Source: Sphingobacteriaceae bacterium UBA6709 (GTDB lineage Bacteria; Bacteroidota; Bacteroidia; Sphingobacteriales; Sphingobacteriaceae). Taken from it: 43,980 nt of DNA. Positions 8,266 to 17,262 of the stretch are shown piece after piece. Position 1 is the stretch's first letter. Each line of letters starts with the position of its first letter. The stretch is from positions 1 through 43,980 of the forward strand of contig DKIV01000038.1 of assembly GCA_002454425.1 (NCBI GenBank). Direction: 5' to 3'. Both the position numbers and the translations under genes were made by a program. The notes beneath the pieces are model-generated. The model was not told where the DNA came from, ran no database searches, and worked only from the letters and a program-made list of their open reading frames with translations.

Positions 8266-10455
8266 TTAGTTTCCGAGTTCCGATAAAAATTTGATTCGCA
8301 TCAGTTGAATTTCCTCCCTGGTATAATCATCAGTTCCCAGTTCCTTGAGTGCCTCATCAATAGAGTCAATCTCAGAACCGCGGAAGTAATCATACACCTC
8401 ATCCTGACGTTCCTCATCAATCATTTCATCAATGTAATAGTTAAGGTTAAGCTTGGTTCCAGAGTTCACAATAGATTCGACCTCACGAATAATATCCTCA
8501 TAAGAGATGCCTTTTGAAGAGGCAATATCTTCGAGGGTAATGTGACGATCGATATTCTGAATAATGGATACTTTTAAAGCAGATTTATTTGCGGCACTTT
8601 TTATCACCAGATCAATAGGTCGGTCGATATTGTTATCCTCAACGTACTGCGCGATCATGGCAACAAAAGGAGATCCAAACTTTAATGCTTTTCCAGAGCC
8701 AACGCCATGAATTTGCTTGAGTTCCTCAATGCTTACCGGATAATGGATACACATCTCTTCGATTGAGGGATCTTGAAAGATAACAAATGGAGGAAGGCCC
8801 TTTTGTTTGGCAATCTTCTTCCGTAGCTCCTTCAGCATTTTTAGCAAGGTCTGATCCATTGTGTTATTGCCAGCTTGCGCCACATCTTCCTGATCATCGT
8901 CGGCTGCTTCCATCTGCCTGTTTAACACGAAACGGATAGCATAAGGACTGTCGATAAAGGATAAACCTGCTTTCGTTAGCTTTAACAGGCCATAATTATC
9001 CGTATCTTTTGACAGGTAATTATTAAGTAAGGTTTGTCTGAGCAGGGATTTCCATAACATCAGGCCATCTTCCTTACCGATTCCGAACTCTGCAAGCTCA
9101 TTCTGCTTATAGGCCACCACTTGTTGGGTTTCTACGCCCATCAGCACATTGAGAATGTGGGCATCGTCAAACTTCTCGCCAAGCTGATGAATCATTTTTA
9201 AAGTCGTTGCTACTTTGTCGGTAGCATCAAAGTGGGTTTTCTGCGCGCGGCAGTTGTCGCACATATTATTGCAACCCTCTTCATTGAAATTCTCACCGAA
9301 ATAATGAAGAATCTGACGACGCCTGCACACTGCGGATTCAGCGTAATCAATAACCTCTTTCAGAATCTGAGTACCTATTTCTCTTTCGGAAACAGGTTTA
9401 TCTTTCATGAACTTGGCAAGCTTGTCGACATCTTTCTCAGAATAAAAGGCAAGGCATAACCCCTCACCCCCATCGCGCCCGGCACGACCGGTTTCCTGAT
9501 AATACCCTTCCATGCTTTTAGGAATGTCATGATGTATAACGTAACGAACATCGGGTTTATCGATACCCATTCCAAAAGCAATGGTAGCAACGATCACCTC
9601 GACCTCCTCCATTAAAAACTTATCCTGCGTATCCGCTCGTGTTTTAGAATCAAGGCCGGCATGGTAAGGCAAGGCTTTGATGCCATTCAGATTAAGCACC
9701 TCGGCTATCTCTTCCACTTTCTTTCTGCTCAGGCAATAAACAATGCCGGATTTGCCTTCGTTCACCTTGATAAAACGGATGATCTCTTTGACGACGTTTT
9801 TCTTAGCGCGCACCTCATAATAGAGGTTCGCCCTGTTAAACGAAGACTTAAACAAAGTAGCATCGCTCATCTGCAGGTTCTTAATGATGTCCTGCTGTAC
9901 CTTAGGAGTAGCAGTAGCAGTAAGGGCTATGATCGGAATATTTGTACCGAGGTTATTGATCACCTGGCGTATCTTACGGTATTCCGGGCGGAAGTCATGC
10001 CCCCATTCAGAAATACAGTGCGCCTCGTCAACGGCAACAAACGATACTTTTATGAGCCGCAGGAAATCAATATTCTCCTGCTTCGACAGTGATTCGGGTG
10101 CTACATATAAGAGTTTTGTATCGCCACTAAGCACATCCTGCTTAACCTTGGCAATCTCCGATTTATTTAAAGATGAATTCAAAAAGTGGGCAATACTGTC
10201 AGTACCTCCAAAGGCGCGCAACTGATCAACCTGATTCTTCATCAGTGCGATGAGCGGTGAGATAACTATTGCTGTTCCTTCACTCATGAGGGCGGGCAAC
10301 TGATAGCAAATAGATTTGCCACCACCGGTGGGCATGATTACAAAAGTGTCTTTCTTTTGAAGTATGTTGGTAATTATTGCTTCTTGTTCTCCTTTGAAAT
10401 TATCAAAGCCAAAAAAATTCTGTAAATTATCAAATAATGATTTCTTGATCTCCAT
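8266..10455 (-). CDS. recQ: ATP-dependent DNA helicase RecQ
   Basis: A 729-residue 3'-5' helicase for recombination and fork repair. Helicase core: Walker A PTGGGKS (Lys47), DEAH box Asp143-His146 followed by the aromatic-rich WGHDFRPEY loop, then the second RecA domain with the QETGRAGRDG motif. A zinc-binding RQC region follows (four Cys: CRRRQILHYFG, then CNNMCDNC), then a winged helix, then an HRDC domain around residues 530-605. An acidic extension of about 115 residues completes the protein, as in other Bacteroidota RecQ. It leads the recQ-kdsA operon and is divergent from kdsD. Confidence 0.96.
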   Translation of the reverse strand: MEIKKSLFDNLQNFFGFDNFKGEQEAIITNILQKKDTFVIMPTGGGKSICYQLPALMSEGTAIVISPLIALMKNQVDQLRAFGGTDSIAHFLNSSLNKSEIAKVKQDVLSGDTKLLYVAPESLSKQENIDFLRLIKVSFVAVDEAHCISEWGHDFRPEYRKIRQVINNLGTNIPIIALTATATPKVQQDIIKNLQMSDATLFKSSFNRANLYYEVRAKKNVVKEIIRFIKVNEGKSGIVYCLSRKKVEEIAEVLNLNGIKALPYHAGLDSKTRADTQDKFLMEEVEVIVATIAFGMGIDKPDVRYVIHHDIPKSMEGYYQETGRAGRDGGEGLCLAFYSEKDVDKLAKFMKDKPVSEREIGTQILKEVIDYAESAVCRRRQILHYFGENFNEEGCNNMCDNCRAQKTHFDATDKVATTLKMIHQLGEKFDDAHILNVLMGVETQQVVAYKQNELAEFGIGKEDGLMLWKSLLRQTLLNNYLSKDTDNYGLLKLTKAGLSFIDSPYAIRFVLNRQMEAADDDQEDVAQAGNNTMDQTLLKMLKELRKKIAKQKGLPPFVIFQDPSIEEMCIHYPVSIEELKQIHGVGSGKALKFGSPFVAMIAQYVEDNNIDRPIDLVIKSAANKSALKVSIIQNIDRHITLEDIASSKGISYEDIIREVESIVNSGTKLNLNYYIDEMIDEERQDEVYDYFRGSEIDSIDEALKELGTDDYTREEIQLMRIKFLSELGN

Positions 10456-10508
10456 TCGTCTCCTTGGGGAAAAAATCTAGAACGTCTAAACTTATCTCCA
10501 AAATAACA

Positions 10509-10516
10509 TATTTTTG
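10509..10516 (+). promoter_or_regulatory. Bacteroidota -7 box for kdsD
   Basis: TATTTTTG fully matches TAnnTTTG and lies 31 nt upstream of the TTG start of kdsD. No good -33 TTG is visible at the usual distance. Confidence 0.55.
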
Positions 10517-10546
10517 CTGTGATTTATTATTTTAAATAAAAATTCT

Positions 10547-11512
10547 TTGAAAGCTTTGACAGAGGTTTTGCAAATAGCGAAACGTACACTAGACACAGAA
10601 ATAGAAGGAATCAACTCGCTCAGACAAGCGATAAATGAAGATTTCTATGCTGTTATAAAAAATATTCTTGAGCTTGAAGGGCGTGTTGTTATCACGGGGA
10701 TTGGCAAAAGCGCCATCATCGGACAGAAGATTGTAGCAAGCTTAAATTCAACGGGAACGCCCTCAATATTCATGCATGCCGCTGATGCTATACACGGCGA
10801 CTTAGGCATCATACAACGTGGAGATCTTGTCATTTGTATTTCAAAAAGCGGAAATACTCCTGAAATAAAAGTATTGGTTCCTTTGCTAAAACGAGGAGGA
10901 AATATATTGGTCGGCATGACCGGCGATAAGGATTCTTTTTTGGGAACACAGTCCCATTATGTTTTGGATACCACGATTTCGCAGGAAGCATGTCCTCTGA
11001 ACCTGGCACCAACCACCAGTACTACTGCTCAGTTGGTTATGGGCGATATGTTAACGGTATGCCTGTTAGAATGTCGCAGCTTTAATGCCGAGGATTTTGC
11101 GCGATATCATCCCGGAGGCTCTTTGGGCAAGCGTTTATATCTGACAGTGGCCGATATTTATGTTTACAATGAGAAGCCTGAGGTAGACCTCAATGCGGGC
11201 ATTAAAGAAGTCATCGTTGAAATTACCCGCAAGCGCCTCGGTGCAGTTACTGTTATGGACGGCAAACGCATAGCTGGAATTATTACAGATGGTGATATCA
11301 GGCGAATGATGGAGAAGCATGATGATTTTAGCAGGTTAAAAGCTGCCGATATTATGAGCTTCCAGCCAAAAGGCATTGATCCTTCTGCTATGGCAATTGA
11401 GGCACTCGAAGTGTTGCGAAACAATAATATCACCCAATTAATCGTAATAGATGATGGACAGTATCTGGGGATCGTGCATTTACATGATCTCTTGAAGGAA
11501 GGCATCATTTAG
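10547..11512 (+). CDS. kdsD: Arabinose-5-phosphate isomerase (KdsD/KpsF family)
   Basis: A 321-residue SIS-domain sugar-phosphate isomerase with a tandem CBS pair. It turns ribulose-5-phosphate into arabinose-5-phosphate, the substrate of KdsA. The SIS domain (about 35-180) has the typical TGIGKSA, HGDLG and SKSGNTPE segments; the HPGGSLGK segment links to two CBS repeats (about 205-320). The start is a TTG at 10547. The nearest upstream in-frame stop is TGA at 10520 and there is no ATG before the conserved region, so a non-ATG start looks unavoidable (TTG at 10556 is an alternative). It is divergent from recQ-kdsA, 91 nt away, and precedes the mannose-1-phosphate guanylyltransferase. Confidence 0.94.
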   Translation: MKALTEVLQIAKRTLDTEIEGINSLRQAINEDFYAVIKNILELEGRVVITGIGKSAIIGQKIVASLNSTGTPSIFMHAADAIHGDLGIIQRGDLVICISKSGNTPEIKVLVPLLKRGGNILVGMTGDKDSFLGTQSHYVLDTTISQEACPLNLAPTTSTTAQLVMGDMLTVCLLECRSFNAEDFARYHPGGSLGKRLYLTVADIYVYNEKPEVDLNAGIKEVIVEITRKRLGAVTVMDGKRIAGIITDGDIRRMMEKHDDFSRLKAADIMSFQPKGIDPSAMAIEALEVLRNNNITQLIVIDDGQYLGIVHLHDLLKEGII

Positions 11513-11545
11513 TCTTACTGTTTTTTACAAATATTCTTTATCATC

Positions 11546-11569
11546 TGCTCTACGCATTACGTAGCAGCA
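11546..11569 (+). other. Small hairpin between kdsD and the guanylyltransferase gene
   Basis: CTACG/CGTAG (11550-11554 with 11560-11564) around a 5-nt loop extends by TGCT/AGCA with one bulged C. It is not followed by a T run, so I do not call a terminator. It may shape the leader of the next gene. Confidence 0.25.
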
Positions 11570-11589
11570 GAATGAATTGACAGATTAGA

Positions 11590-12672
11590 ATGAAAAATCA
11601 CTTTGCCGTAATAATGGCAGGCGGTGCGGGAAGCAGATTCTGGCCCATAAGCCGCTCAGCACAGCCTAAACAATTTCTTGACATCCTTGGAACGGGAAAA
11701 ACCTTGCTCCAGCAGACCTTCGAGCGGTTTACTGGTATTATACCTAAGGAAAATATCTTCGTTTTTACCAACGATATGTATCGCGGTTTGGTGCGTGAGC
11801 AGCTTCCGGATCTTCCCGAGGCGCAGATTGTAGGCGAACCTGTAATGCGGAACACGGCACCATGTCTGGCGTATGCCAGCCACAAGATCGCCATGATAAA
11901 TCCAAAAGCATCTATTGTGGTATCACCGTCAGACCACCTGGTGATGGATAACGAGGTATTCAAGAAGGATATTCTTACAGCACTGAAGGCGGCCAGCAGA
12001 ATAAATACGTTGATAACACTTGGAATAAAACCCACCAGGCCGGCAACCGATCTTACCTATATTCAGTATATTCCGAAGAAGCTGGAAAGCGATCTTTACA
12101 AGGTGAAAACCTTCGCTGATAAACCTACTGAAGAATTGGCTACCATGTTTTATCAGAGTGGCGAATTTCTCTGGAACACAGGCATTATGGTATGGTCGGC
12201 TCAATCAATTCTTGAATCGTTGGAGACCTACCTTCCCGAGATGAATGTAATCTTTAAAGAAGGCGATAGTAAGTACAACACTCCGGCGGAAGTTCCATTT
12301 ATTCAGAATGCATATTATCAGTGTAAGAATATTCCAATAAATCTGGGCATACTGGAGAAAGCATCTAATGTTTCTGTACTCCCCGGAAACTTCACATGGT
12401 CTGACCTGGGTACCTGGGCGTCGGTTTATGAACGTTCTGAGCGCGATTATATGGGAAACGCTGTAATTCCTTCAGAGCGCGTGATAATGTATGATTCCAA
12501 CAACTGCATGGTGAATGTTCCGGAGGATAAGTTAGTTATCATTCAGGGTTTGGAAGATTTTCTGGTTGCTGAGTCCAACAATACCCTGCTTATTTGTCAC
12601 AAAGATCAGGAGGAAAAGGTAAAGGAAATTTTCGCGGATGTGAAAGCGAAGTATGGAAATGAGTATTTGTAA
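11590..12672 (+). CDS. Mannose-1-phosphate guanylyltransferase
   Basis: A 360-residue nucleotidyltransferase that makes GDP-mannose from mannose-1-phosphate and GTP. The N-terminal signature GGAGSRFWPISR followed by PKQF is diagnostic. Other family segments are VMRNTAPCLAYAS, VSPSDH and the FTWSDLGTW motif near residue 275. It is the short form, lacking the phosphomannose isomerase domain of the longer ManC proteins. It lies 77 nt after kdsD, with which it may be co-transcribed. GDP-mannose is the precursor of GDP-fucose, so it may feed the GT11 fucosyltransferase 25 kb away; that link is inference, as the dehydratase and synthase are not in the window. Confidence 0.93.
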   Translation: MKNHFAVIMAGGAGSRFWPISRSAQPKQFLDILGTGKTLLQQTFERFTGIIPKENIFVFTNDMYRGLVREQLPDLPEAQIVGEPVMRNTAPCLAYASHKIAMINPKASIVVSPSDHLVMDNEVFKKDILTALKAASRINTLITLGIKPTRPATDLTYIQYIPKKLESDLYKVKTFADKPTEELATMFYQSGEFLWNTGIMVWSAQSILESLETYLPEMNVIFKEGDSKYNTPAEVPFIQNAYYQCKNIPINLGILEKASNVSVLPGNFTWSDLGTWASVYERSERDYMGNAVIPSERVIMYDSNNCMVNVPEDKLVIIQGLEDFLVAESNNTLLICHKDQEEKVKEIFADVKAKYGNEYL

Positions 12673-12710
12673 ATAATAGCGGGTATGAATCCATACCCGC
12701 TATTATTTAC
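12669..12710. terminator. Bidirectional terminator, 19-bp perfect stem
   Basis: Positions 12669-12687 pair perfectly with 12692-12710 around a 4-nt loop. The GC-rich core GCGGGTATG has A/T-rich outer arms. The TAA of the guanylyltransferase gene lies inside the left arm. It separates this gene from the convergent rlmB. Confidence 0.88.
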
Positions 12711-12758
12711 ATTCGTTGTACTGTGAACTATTGTTTCAGAAATTGAACGTCAAAGATC

Positions 12759-13520
12759 TTAAAGACGTTGTCTTAGTGCCTCATAAATAATTATACCCGC
12801 CGAAACGGAAACATTCAGAGAGGCGATCTCCCCTGCCATTGGAATTTTCGCGAGGTGATCAGCGGTTCTGATAATCTCGTTGGAAATTCCATCCTCTTCA
12901 GAGCCCATCACGATAGCCGTAGGAGCCGACATATCAACAGCATAAATTAAATCGCTTGTTTTTTCTGTACAGGCAACGATCTGAAGGCCTGACTCGCGCA
13001 AAAATTGACTTGCCTTCTGCAGGTTATCGTGACGACAAACGGGAATTTTAAATAATGCTCCCGCAGATGTTTTTATAGCATCGGCATTAATTTGCGCTGA
13101 TCCTTTTACAGGAACAACGATTGCGTGTACTCCCGCGCATTCCGCGGTGCGGGCTATAGCGCCAAGATTACGCACATCGGTAACTCCATCAAGCATTAAC
13201 ACTAAAGGCGTTTCACCTTTTTCAAAAATTGTTGGTACAATATCTTCTATGCGCTGGTAGCTTACAGGTGATATAATGCCTATTACTCCCTGGTGATTTT
13301 TACGTGTAATGCGGTTTAACTTCTCAACAGGAACCTGCTGATAGTTAATCTGTTTGTCTTTCAATAATGCTCTTAGCTCAAGAAATAATCCGCCACTTAA
13401 TCCGCGTTGTACATAAATCGCTTCAAGATCTTTACCACTGTCAACCGCTTCAATCACAGCTCTGATGCCGAAGATCATTTGATTGCTTTCCTTACTTTCT
13501 CTATGAGGCCTATTGTTCAT
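12759..13520 (-). CDS. rlmB: 23S rRNA (guanosine-2'-O)-methyltransferase RlmB-like
   Basis: A 253-residue SpoU/TrmH-family (SPOUT) methyltransferase. An N-terminal substrate-binding domain (about 15-95, starting FGIRAVIEA) precedes the knotted catalytic domain. Its three motifs are visible: LDGVTDVRNLGAIARTAE, VMGSEEDGIS and IPMAGEIASLNVSVSAGI. RlmB methylates a guanosine of 23S rRNA, but close relatives act on tRNA, so the exact target is less sure than the family. It is a single gene, convergent with the guanylyltransferase and divergent from dnaB. Confidence 0.9.
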   Translation of the reverse strand: MNNRPHRESKESNQMIFGIRAVIEAVDSGKDLEAIYVQRGLSGGLFLELRALLKDKQINYQQVPVEKLNRITRKNHQGVIGIISPVSYQRIEDIVPTIFEKGETPLVLMLDGVTDVRNLGAIARTAECAGVHAIVVPVKGSAQINADAIKTSAGALFKIPVCRHDNLQKASQFLRESGLQIVACTEKTSDLIYAVDMSAPTAIVMGSEEDGISNEIIRTADHLAKIPMAGEIASLNVSVSAGIIIYEALRQRL

Positions 13521-13609
13521 TATCTAGTATTTAAGGGCGAAATTAGCAATAAAATATAGTTTAAAAGGAAGCCTCGGTGCTTTTCTTAAAATGACCGGTA
13601 GCGAAAAAG

Positions 13610-13618
13610 TTATCCACA
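13610..13618 (+). promoter_or_regulatory. DnaA box upstream of dnaB
   Basis: TTATCCACA is a perfect consensus DnaA box, 159 nt before the dnaB ATG, in the rlmB-dnaB gap. I found no second perfect copy nearby, so this is not an origin. A role in DnaA control of dnaB is a guess. Confidence 0.5.
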
Positions 13619-13762
13619 GGGAATTCCGATATCATAACAACCAGATTATAAAACAATTAACAAACGAATAAGGTGCCTTTAATTGAGGGAAAACAGCCAT
13701 GTGAAGCAGCATCGGTGAATTTCATTTTACGTTATATTTAGAAAGGGATGCATCTTATTAGT

Positions 13763-13770
13763 TACTTTTG
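13763..13770 (+). promoter_or_regulatory. Bacteroidota -7 box directly before dnaB
   Basis: TACTTTTG matches TAnnTTTG fully and ends only 6 nt before the ATG at 13777. A start of transcription at the usual distance would fall on or next to the ATG, so the mRNA would be leaderless or nearly so. Confidence 0.55.
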
Positions 13771-13776
13771 CATCAA

Positions 13777-15357
13777 ATGAACGCAGAAAACGAAAGAGGA
13801 TTCCAGAATCCGGGAAGAACAGGCACATTTGGGGAGCGCAGAACGAAGCTTAACAATCTCGTTAGCGGACTCGGAAAGATCCCCCCACAGGCGGTAGATC
13901 TGGAAGAAGCTGTTTTAGGAGCCCTTATGCTCGAAAAAGATGCCCTTTCTGCTGTTATTGATATTCTTAAGCCTGAGGTGTTTTATAAAGATGGACACCA
14001 AAAGATCTTCGGCGCTATCCATAATCTGTTTCAAAAATCGTCTCCTATTGATATTTTGACAGTTACCGCGCAGCTTAGGCAAAGCGGAGAGCTGGAAATT
14101 GTTGGTGGCGCGTTTTATATTACCGAGCTTACGAATCGGGTGGTTTCCGCCGCGAATATCGAATATCATGCTCGTATTATATCTCAGAAATATATTCAGC
14201 GTGAACTTATACGTATCTCTTCCGAGATAATTACTAATGCATACGAGGACACTACCGATATTTTCGATCTTCTTGATCATGCGGAAAAGAGTCTCTTCGA
14301 TATTGCGCAGAACAACCTTAGACGTGACTCGCGTAAGATGGATGACATCGTAAGAGAGTCGCTGGAAGCTTTGGAGAAACTTAAAGATAAGGTTGATGGC
14401 CTGACAGGTATTCCTTCAGGATTTACCGCTTTGGATCGGATGACCTCGGGATGGCAGCCCTCTGATCTTGTGATCATCGCGGCACGTCCGGCGATGGGAA
14501 AAACAGCCTTCGTGCTAACATGCGCGCGGAATGCTTCTGTGCAGTTTGATAAGCCTGTCGTTGTTTTCTCTTTGGAAATGTCATCCGTACAGCTTGTAAA
14601 TCGTCTTATTTCGGGTGAGGCAGAAATTGAACAGGAGAAGCTACGTAAGGGAAATCTCGCTGAATGGGAATGGCAGCAACTGCACTCAAAAATTGGAAAA
14701 CTTACAGAGGCTCCTTTATTTATAGACGATACTCCGGCATTGAATGTTTTTGAATTCAGAGCTAAATGTAGGCGTCTGAAAGCCCAGTACGATATCCAGA
14801 TGGTCATCGTCGATTACCTTCAGCTGATGCATGGAAAAAGTGAGGGTAAAGGCGGTGGTAACCGCGAACAGGAAATTGGTAGCATCTCGCGAGCGCTGAA
14901 ATCCGTTGCAAAGGAGCTTAACGTTGCTGTTCTGGCCCTATCGCAGTTGAGTCGTGCCGTTGAAAGTCGTCCTGGAAACAGTAAAAAGCCGATGCTCTCC
15001 GACTTACGTGAGTCCGGATCTATTGAGCAGGATGCCGATATGGTACTATTCCTTTATCGTCCGGAGTATTACGGATTGACCGAAGATGAAGAAGGACGTT
15101 CGACGTTGGGCGTTGGAGAGGTTATCATCGCCAAGCACCGTCACGGCGAAACGGGTACGGTACCACTTAAATTTATCGGTAAGTATGTAAAATTTGCCGA
15201 CTTAGATGAAGATTACAACACCGGAGGCTTTGGTGCTCCAGGTGCTGCAGATCCTTTTGCCGCGCTGGCTCCATCTACCGAGTTTGACACGCGTCAGAGT
15301 GACTTCATTATCCGCCCTTCGCGTATGGATGATATGGATGACGAACCTCCATTCTAA
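13777..15357 (+). CDS. dnaB: Replicative DNA helicase DnaB
   Basis: A 526-residue hexameric helicase of the replisome. The N-terminal DnaB domain begins near PQAVDLEEAVLGAL (about 35-140). The RecA-like C-terminal domain carries Walker A ARPAMGKTAF, the Walker B segment MVIVDYLQLM, and SDLRESGSIEQDADMV, as in DnaB proteins. No intein is present. A Gly/Ala- and Asp-rich tail of about 50 residues follows. The ATG at 13777 is preferred over the TTG at 13768: the TTG lies inside the -7 box and could not be transcribed from it. A hairpin terminator follows. Confidence 0.96.
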   Translation: MNAENERGFQNPGRTGTFGERRTKLNNLVSGLGKIPPQAVDLEEAVLGALMLEKDALSAVIDILKPEVFYKDGHQKIFGAIHNLFQKSSPIDILTVTAQLRQSGELEIVGGAFYITELTNRVVSAANIEYHARIISQKYIQRELIRISSEIITNAYEDTTDIFDLLDHAEKSLFDIAQNNLRRDSRKMDDIVRESLEALEKLKDKVDGLTGIPSGFTALDRMTSGWQPSDLVIIAARPAMGKTAFVLTCARNASVQFDKPVVVFSLEMSSVQLVNRLISGEAEIEQEKLRKGNLAEWEWQQLHSKIGKLTEAPLFIDDTPALNVFEFRAKCRRLKAQYDIQMVIVDYLQLMHGKSEGKGGGNREQEIGSISRALKSVAKELNVAVLALSQLSRAVESRPGNSKKPMLSDLRESGSIEQDADMVLFLYRPEYYGLTEDEEGRSTLGVGEVIIAKHRHGETGTVPLKFIGKYVKFADLDEDYNTGGFGAPGAADPFAALAPSTEFDTRQSDFIIRPSRMDDMDDEPPF

Positions 15358-15375
15358 TAAAAGAGAAAAAAACAT

Positions 15376-15425
15376 AAAAAAGCGACTGATGCGGATGTTA
15401 ATACTTCCGAACCAGTCGCTTTTTT
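15376..15425. terminator. Bidirectional terminator between dnaB and chrA
   Basis: A 13-bp stem, AAAAAAGCGACTG (15376-15388) with 15413-15425, closes a 24-nt loop with an inner CGGA/TCCG helix. A T run follows on the plus strand, and the left arm gives T's on the minus strand. It serves dnaB and the convergent chrA. Confidence 0.88.
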
Positions 15426-15484
15426 TTATAAAATTTGTCGAATCTATTCAGCAGACAAACATGCTGACATAAATTCTAAATATC

Positions 15485-16702
15485 TCAGGCCAGAAATCCG
15501 GCAATGATACCGGCAATTATCAAGACAGGCGTACGCACCTTAGTAAAATGCAGCAGGAAAAATGTTCCCAAAACCAATAGCATAGCCATCATATCAAACG
15601 CGTAAGGTTTTATTAACAGCAGAAAAGCTGCAATCATAAAGCCCACAGCCACAGCATTTATACCCGACAATGAGTTACGAATCATAGAGATTTTCTTCAA
15701 GTCAGCCCAAAAAGGTACAAAGAACAGCACCAATATGGCACCAGGAAGATTTATTCCCAAGGTAGCCACGATGCTACCGATAATCTGAGCAGTAAGCGTT
15801 CCCCCGGCATTTTTCATCGTTAACGCACCAACAAAGGAGGTAAATGAAAATGTCGGCCCCGGCATCATTTGTTGAAACGCGAAGCCCGTTAGGAACTGGT
15901 CCGCACTTAGGTAGTGCTTCATCTCTACGAACTCCGTAAACATTAACGGAACGAGCACCTGTCCGCCACCAAAGATGATGATTCCGTTACGATAAAAGTT
16001 TTCAAACAGACGTATCGGCAAGCTAAATGGAGAAGTTTGATTAATCAGGGCTCCCAGGGCCGCGAACAACAAAAGTATTCCAATAAAATAAAGTACTTTC
16101 TTCCTGTTTATTCCTGCGAATAAACGCAGACGAAGCTGACTTTCCTCGGCGGTGCTCTCCAGCGCTGAAGAAATGATTCCCCCGATCAGGATTAAAATAG
16201 GAAACACGAATGCATTTCTCAATATCAAAGTCACCAGTACCGCTCCGGTGGCTAAGGATATCGAAGTACTTGTTTTGAGTATGGAGCGCGCCAACTTAAA
16301 TGCCGCGTATGCGACAGTGCCAACAGCGATGGGCTGCACGACATGAAGAACTTTTGAAAACTCGATATCTGCTGACTTACTTGAATACGCAATCGCCGCG
16401 AAACACATAAGTGCCGCAGAGGGAAATATCCAAATAAAAAAGGTAAGTATAGCTAAGGATATTCCTCCTACCTTATAAGCTACGCCGATAATTGTTTGTG
16501 TTGATGAGGGGCCGGGAAGAATCTGTGTGAAAGCATTTAATTCTACCAATTCCTCTTCTGTAATATAGGCGCGCTTATGTACAAAGTCCTTCAGCATAAT
16601 GGCCAGGTGCGCATGTGCCCCGCCAAAAGCAGTAATGGAGAACAGAGCAACATCTCTAAGAAAGATAAGTCTTTTGAGAGTAGCTCTATTCATAGTCATC
16701 AT
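15485..16702 (-). CDS. chrA: ChrA-type chromate/anion transporter
   Basis: A membrane protein of about 405 residues made of two homologous CHR halves. The first has FGGAHAHLA and the PGPSSTQ motif; the second has FGGGQVLVPL and MPGPTFSFTSF. CHR proteins export chromate in some bacteria, but many homologues have unknown anion substrates, so the function is by family only. ATGs at 16702, 16699 and 16693 are all possible (16705 would be TTG). Any of them overlaps the end of the upstream TPR gene by several bases, so the two are probably translationally coupled. Confidence 0.88.
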   Translation of the reverse strand: MMTMNRATLKRLIFLRDVALFSITAFGGAHAHLAIMLKDFVHKRAYITEEELVELNAFTQILPGPSSTQTIIGVAYKVGGISLAILTFFIWIFPSAALMCFAAIAYSSKSADIEFSKVLHVVQPIAVGTVAYAAFKLARSILKTSTSISLATGAVLVTLILRNAFVFPILILIGGIISSALESTAEESQLRLRLFAGINRKKVLYFIGILLLFAALGALINQTSPFSLPIRLFENFYRNGIIIFGGGQVLVPLMFTEFVEMKHYLSADQFLTGFAFQQMMPGPTFSFTSFVGALTMKNAGGTLTAQIIGSIVATLGINLPGAILVLFFVPFWADLKKISMIRNSLSGINAVAVGFMIAAFLLLIKPYAFDMMAMLLVLGTFFLLHFTKVRTPVLIIAGIIAGFLA

Positions 16703-17021
16703 CAAAGTCGTCGATATTAAGCAGGGCGGCTCTAAGCTCGGTCATGGCATGATGTTCACCCTTAGATATCGTAACGCTGACACCCTCCTTATAGACAATG
16801 ATAGCCTCCTCAATATTCCCCATAGATTCGTATAGCTTTCCTAAATGGTAATAAGTTCCGGAATAGTCGGGATGATTTATTCTCAGGTCTTCAAAATAAT
16901 GAAGAGCCTGTTCGTGGTCATTAAGCTTTAAATATTCAGTAGCCAACGCATACTTCACGAACGGATCGTTAGGATCGGCATCAAGAAAATCTAAAAGCTT
17001 TTGTAATCGTGCTTGCTGCAT
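16686..17021 (-). CDS. Small TPR-repeat protein
   Basis: A 111-residue protein made almost wholly of about 2.5 TPR-like helical hairpins (AthYLKLNDHEQALHYFEDL style at about 28-45, then YYHLGKLYESMGNIEEAIIVYKEG at about 57-80, written here in part only). No signal peptide or membrane segment is present. It is a probable cytoplasmic scaffold. It lies upstream of and overlaps chrA; whether it helps the transporter is unknown. The leader starts with an AT-only inverted repeat at 17021-17042. Confidence 0.75.
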   Translation of the reverse strand: MQQARLQKLLDFLDADPNDPFVKYALATEYLKLNDHEQALHYFEDLRINHPDYSGTYYHLGKLYESMGNIEEAIIVYKEGVSVTISKGEHHAMTELRAALLNIDDFDDDYE

Positions 17022-17044
17022 TTTAAAAAACGCTTTTTAAAAGT

Positions 17045-17052
17045 TAAATTTG
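17045..17052 (+). promoter_or_regulatory. Candidate -7 box for the BFN gene (distant)
   Basis: TAAATTTG matches TAnnTTTG but sits 211 nt upstream of the BFN start, so it would imply a long leader. The leader region contains an AAGATA/TATCTT dyad near 17190-17210. In such AT-rich DNA the match could be chance. Confidence 0.25.
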
Positions 17053-17262
17053 CATTATAAATTGATTGATGTGTCGCAATCTTGTCAGGCAAAATTGTTA
17101 TTTCACTTGTGACATTGCGCAATATAATATTTTAGTGCATTCGCCTGATTTAAATTTTTGCATTTAACACGTTATTAAAAGAAAATTAAGATAGCATAAA
17201 TTATCTTATTGTACGAAAGAACTATATGTGTTAGAATGCATTTATTAGGATAAGACTTTGAA

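Noticed and set aside
13610..13618. Replication origin near dnaB
   Set aside because: Only one perfect DnaA box was found, without a cluster, AT-rich unwinding repeats or dnaA/dnaN nearby.
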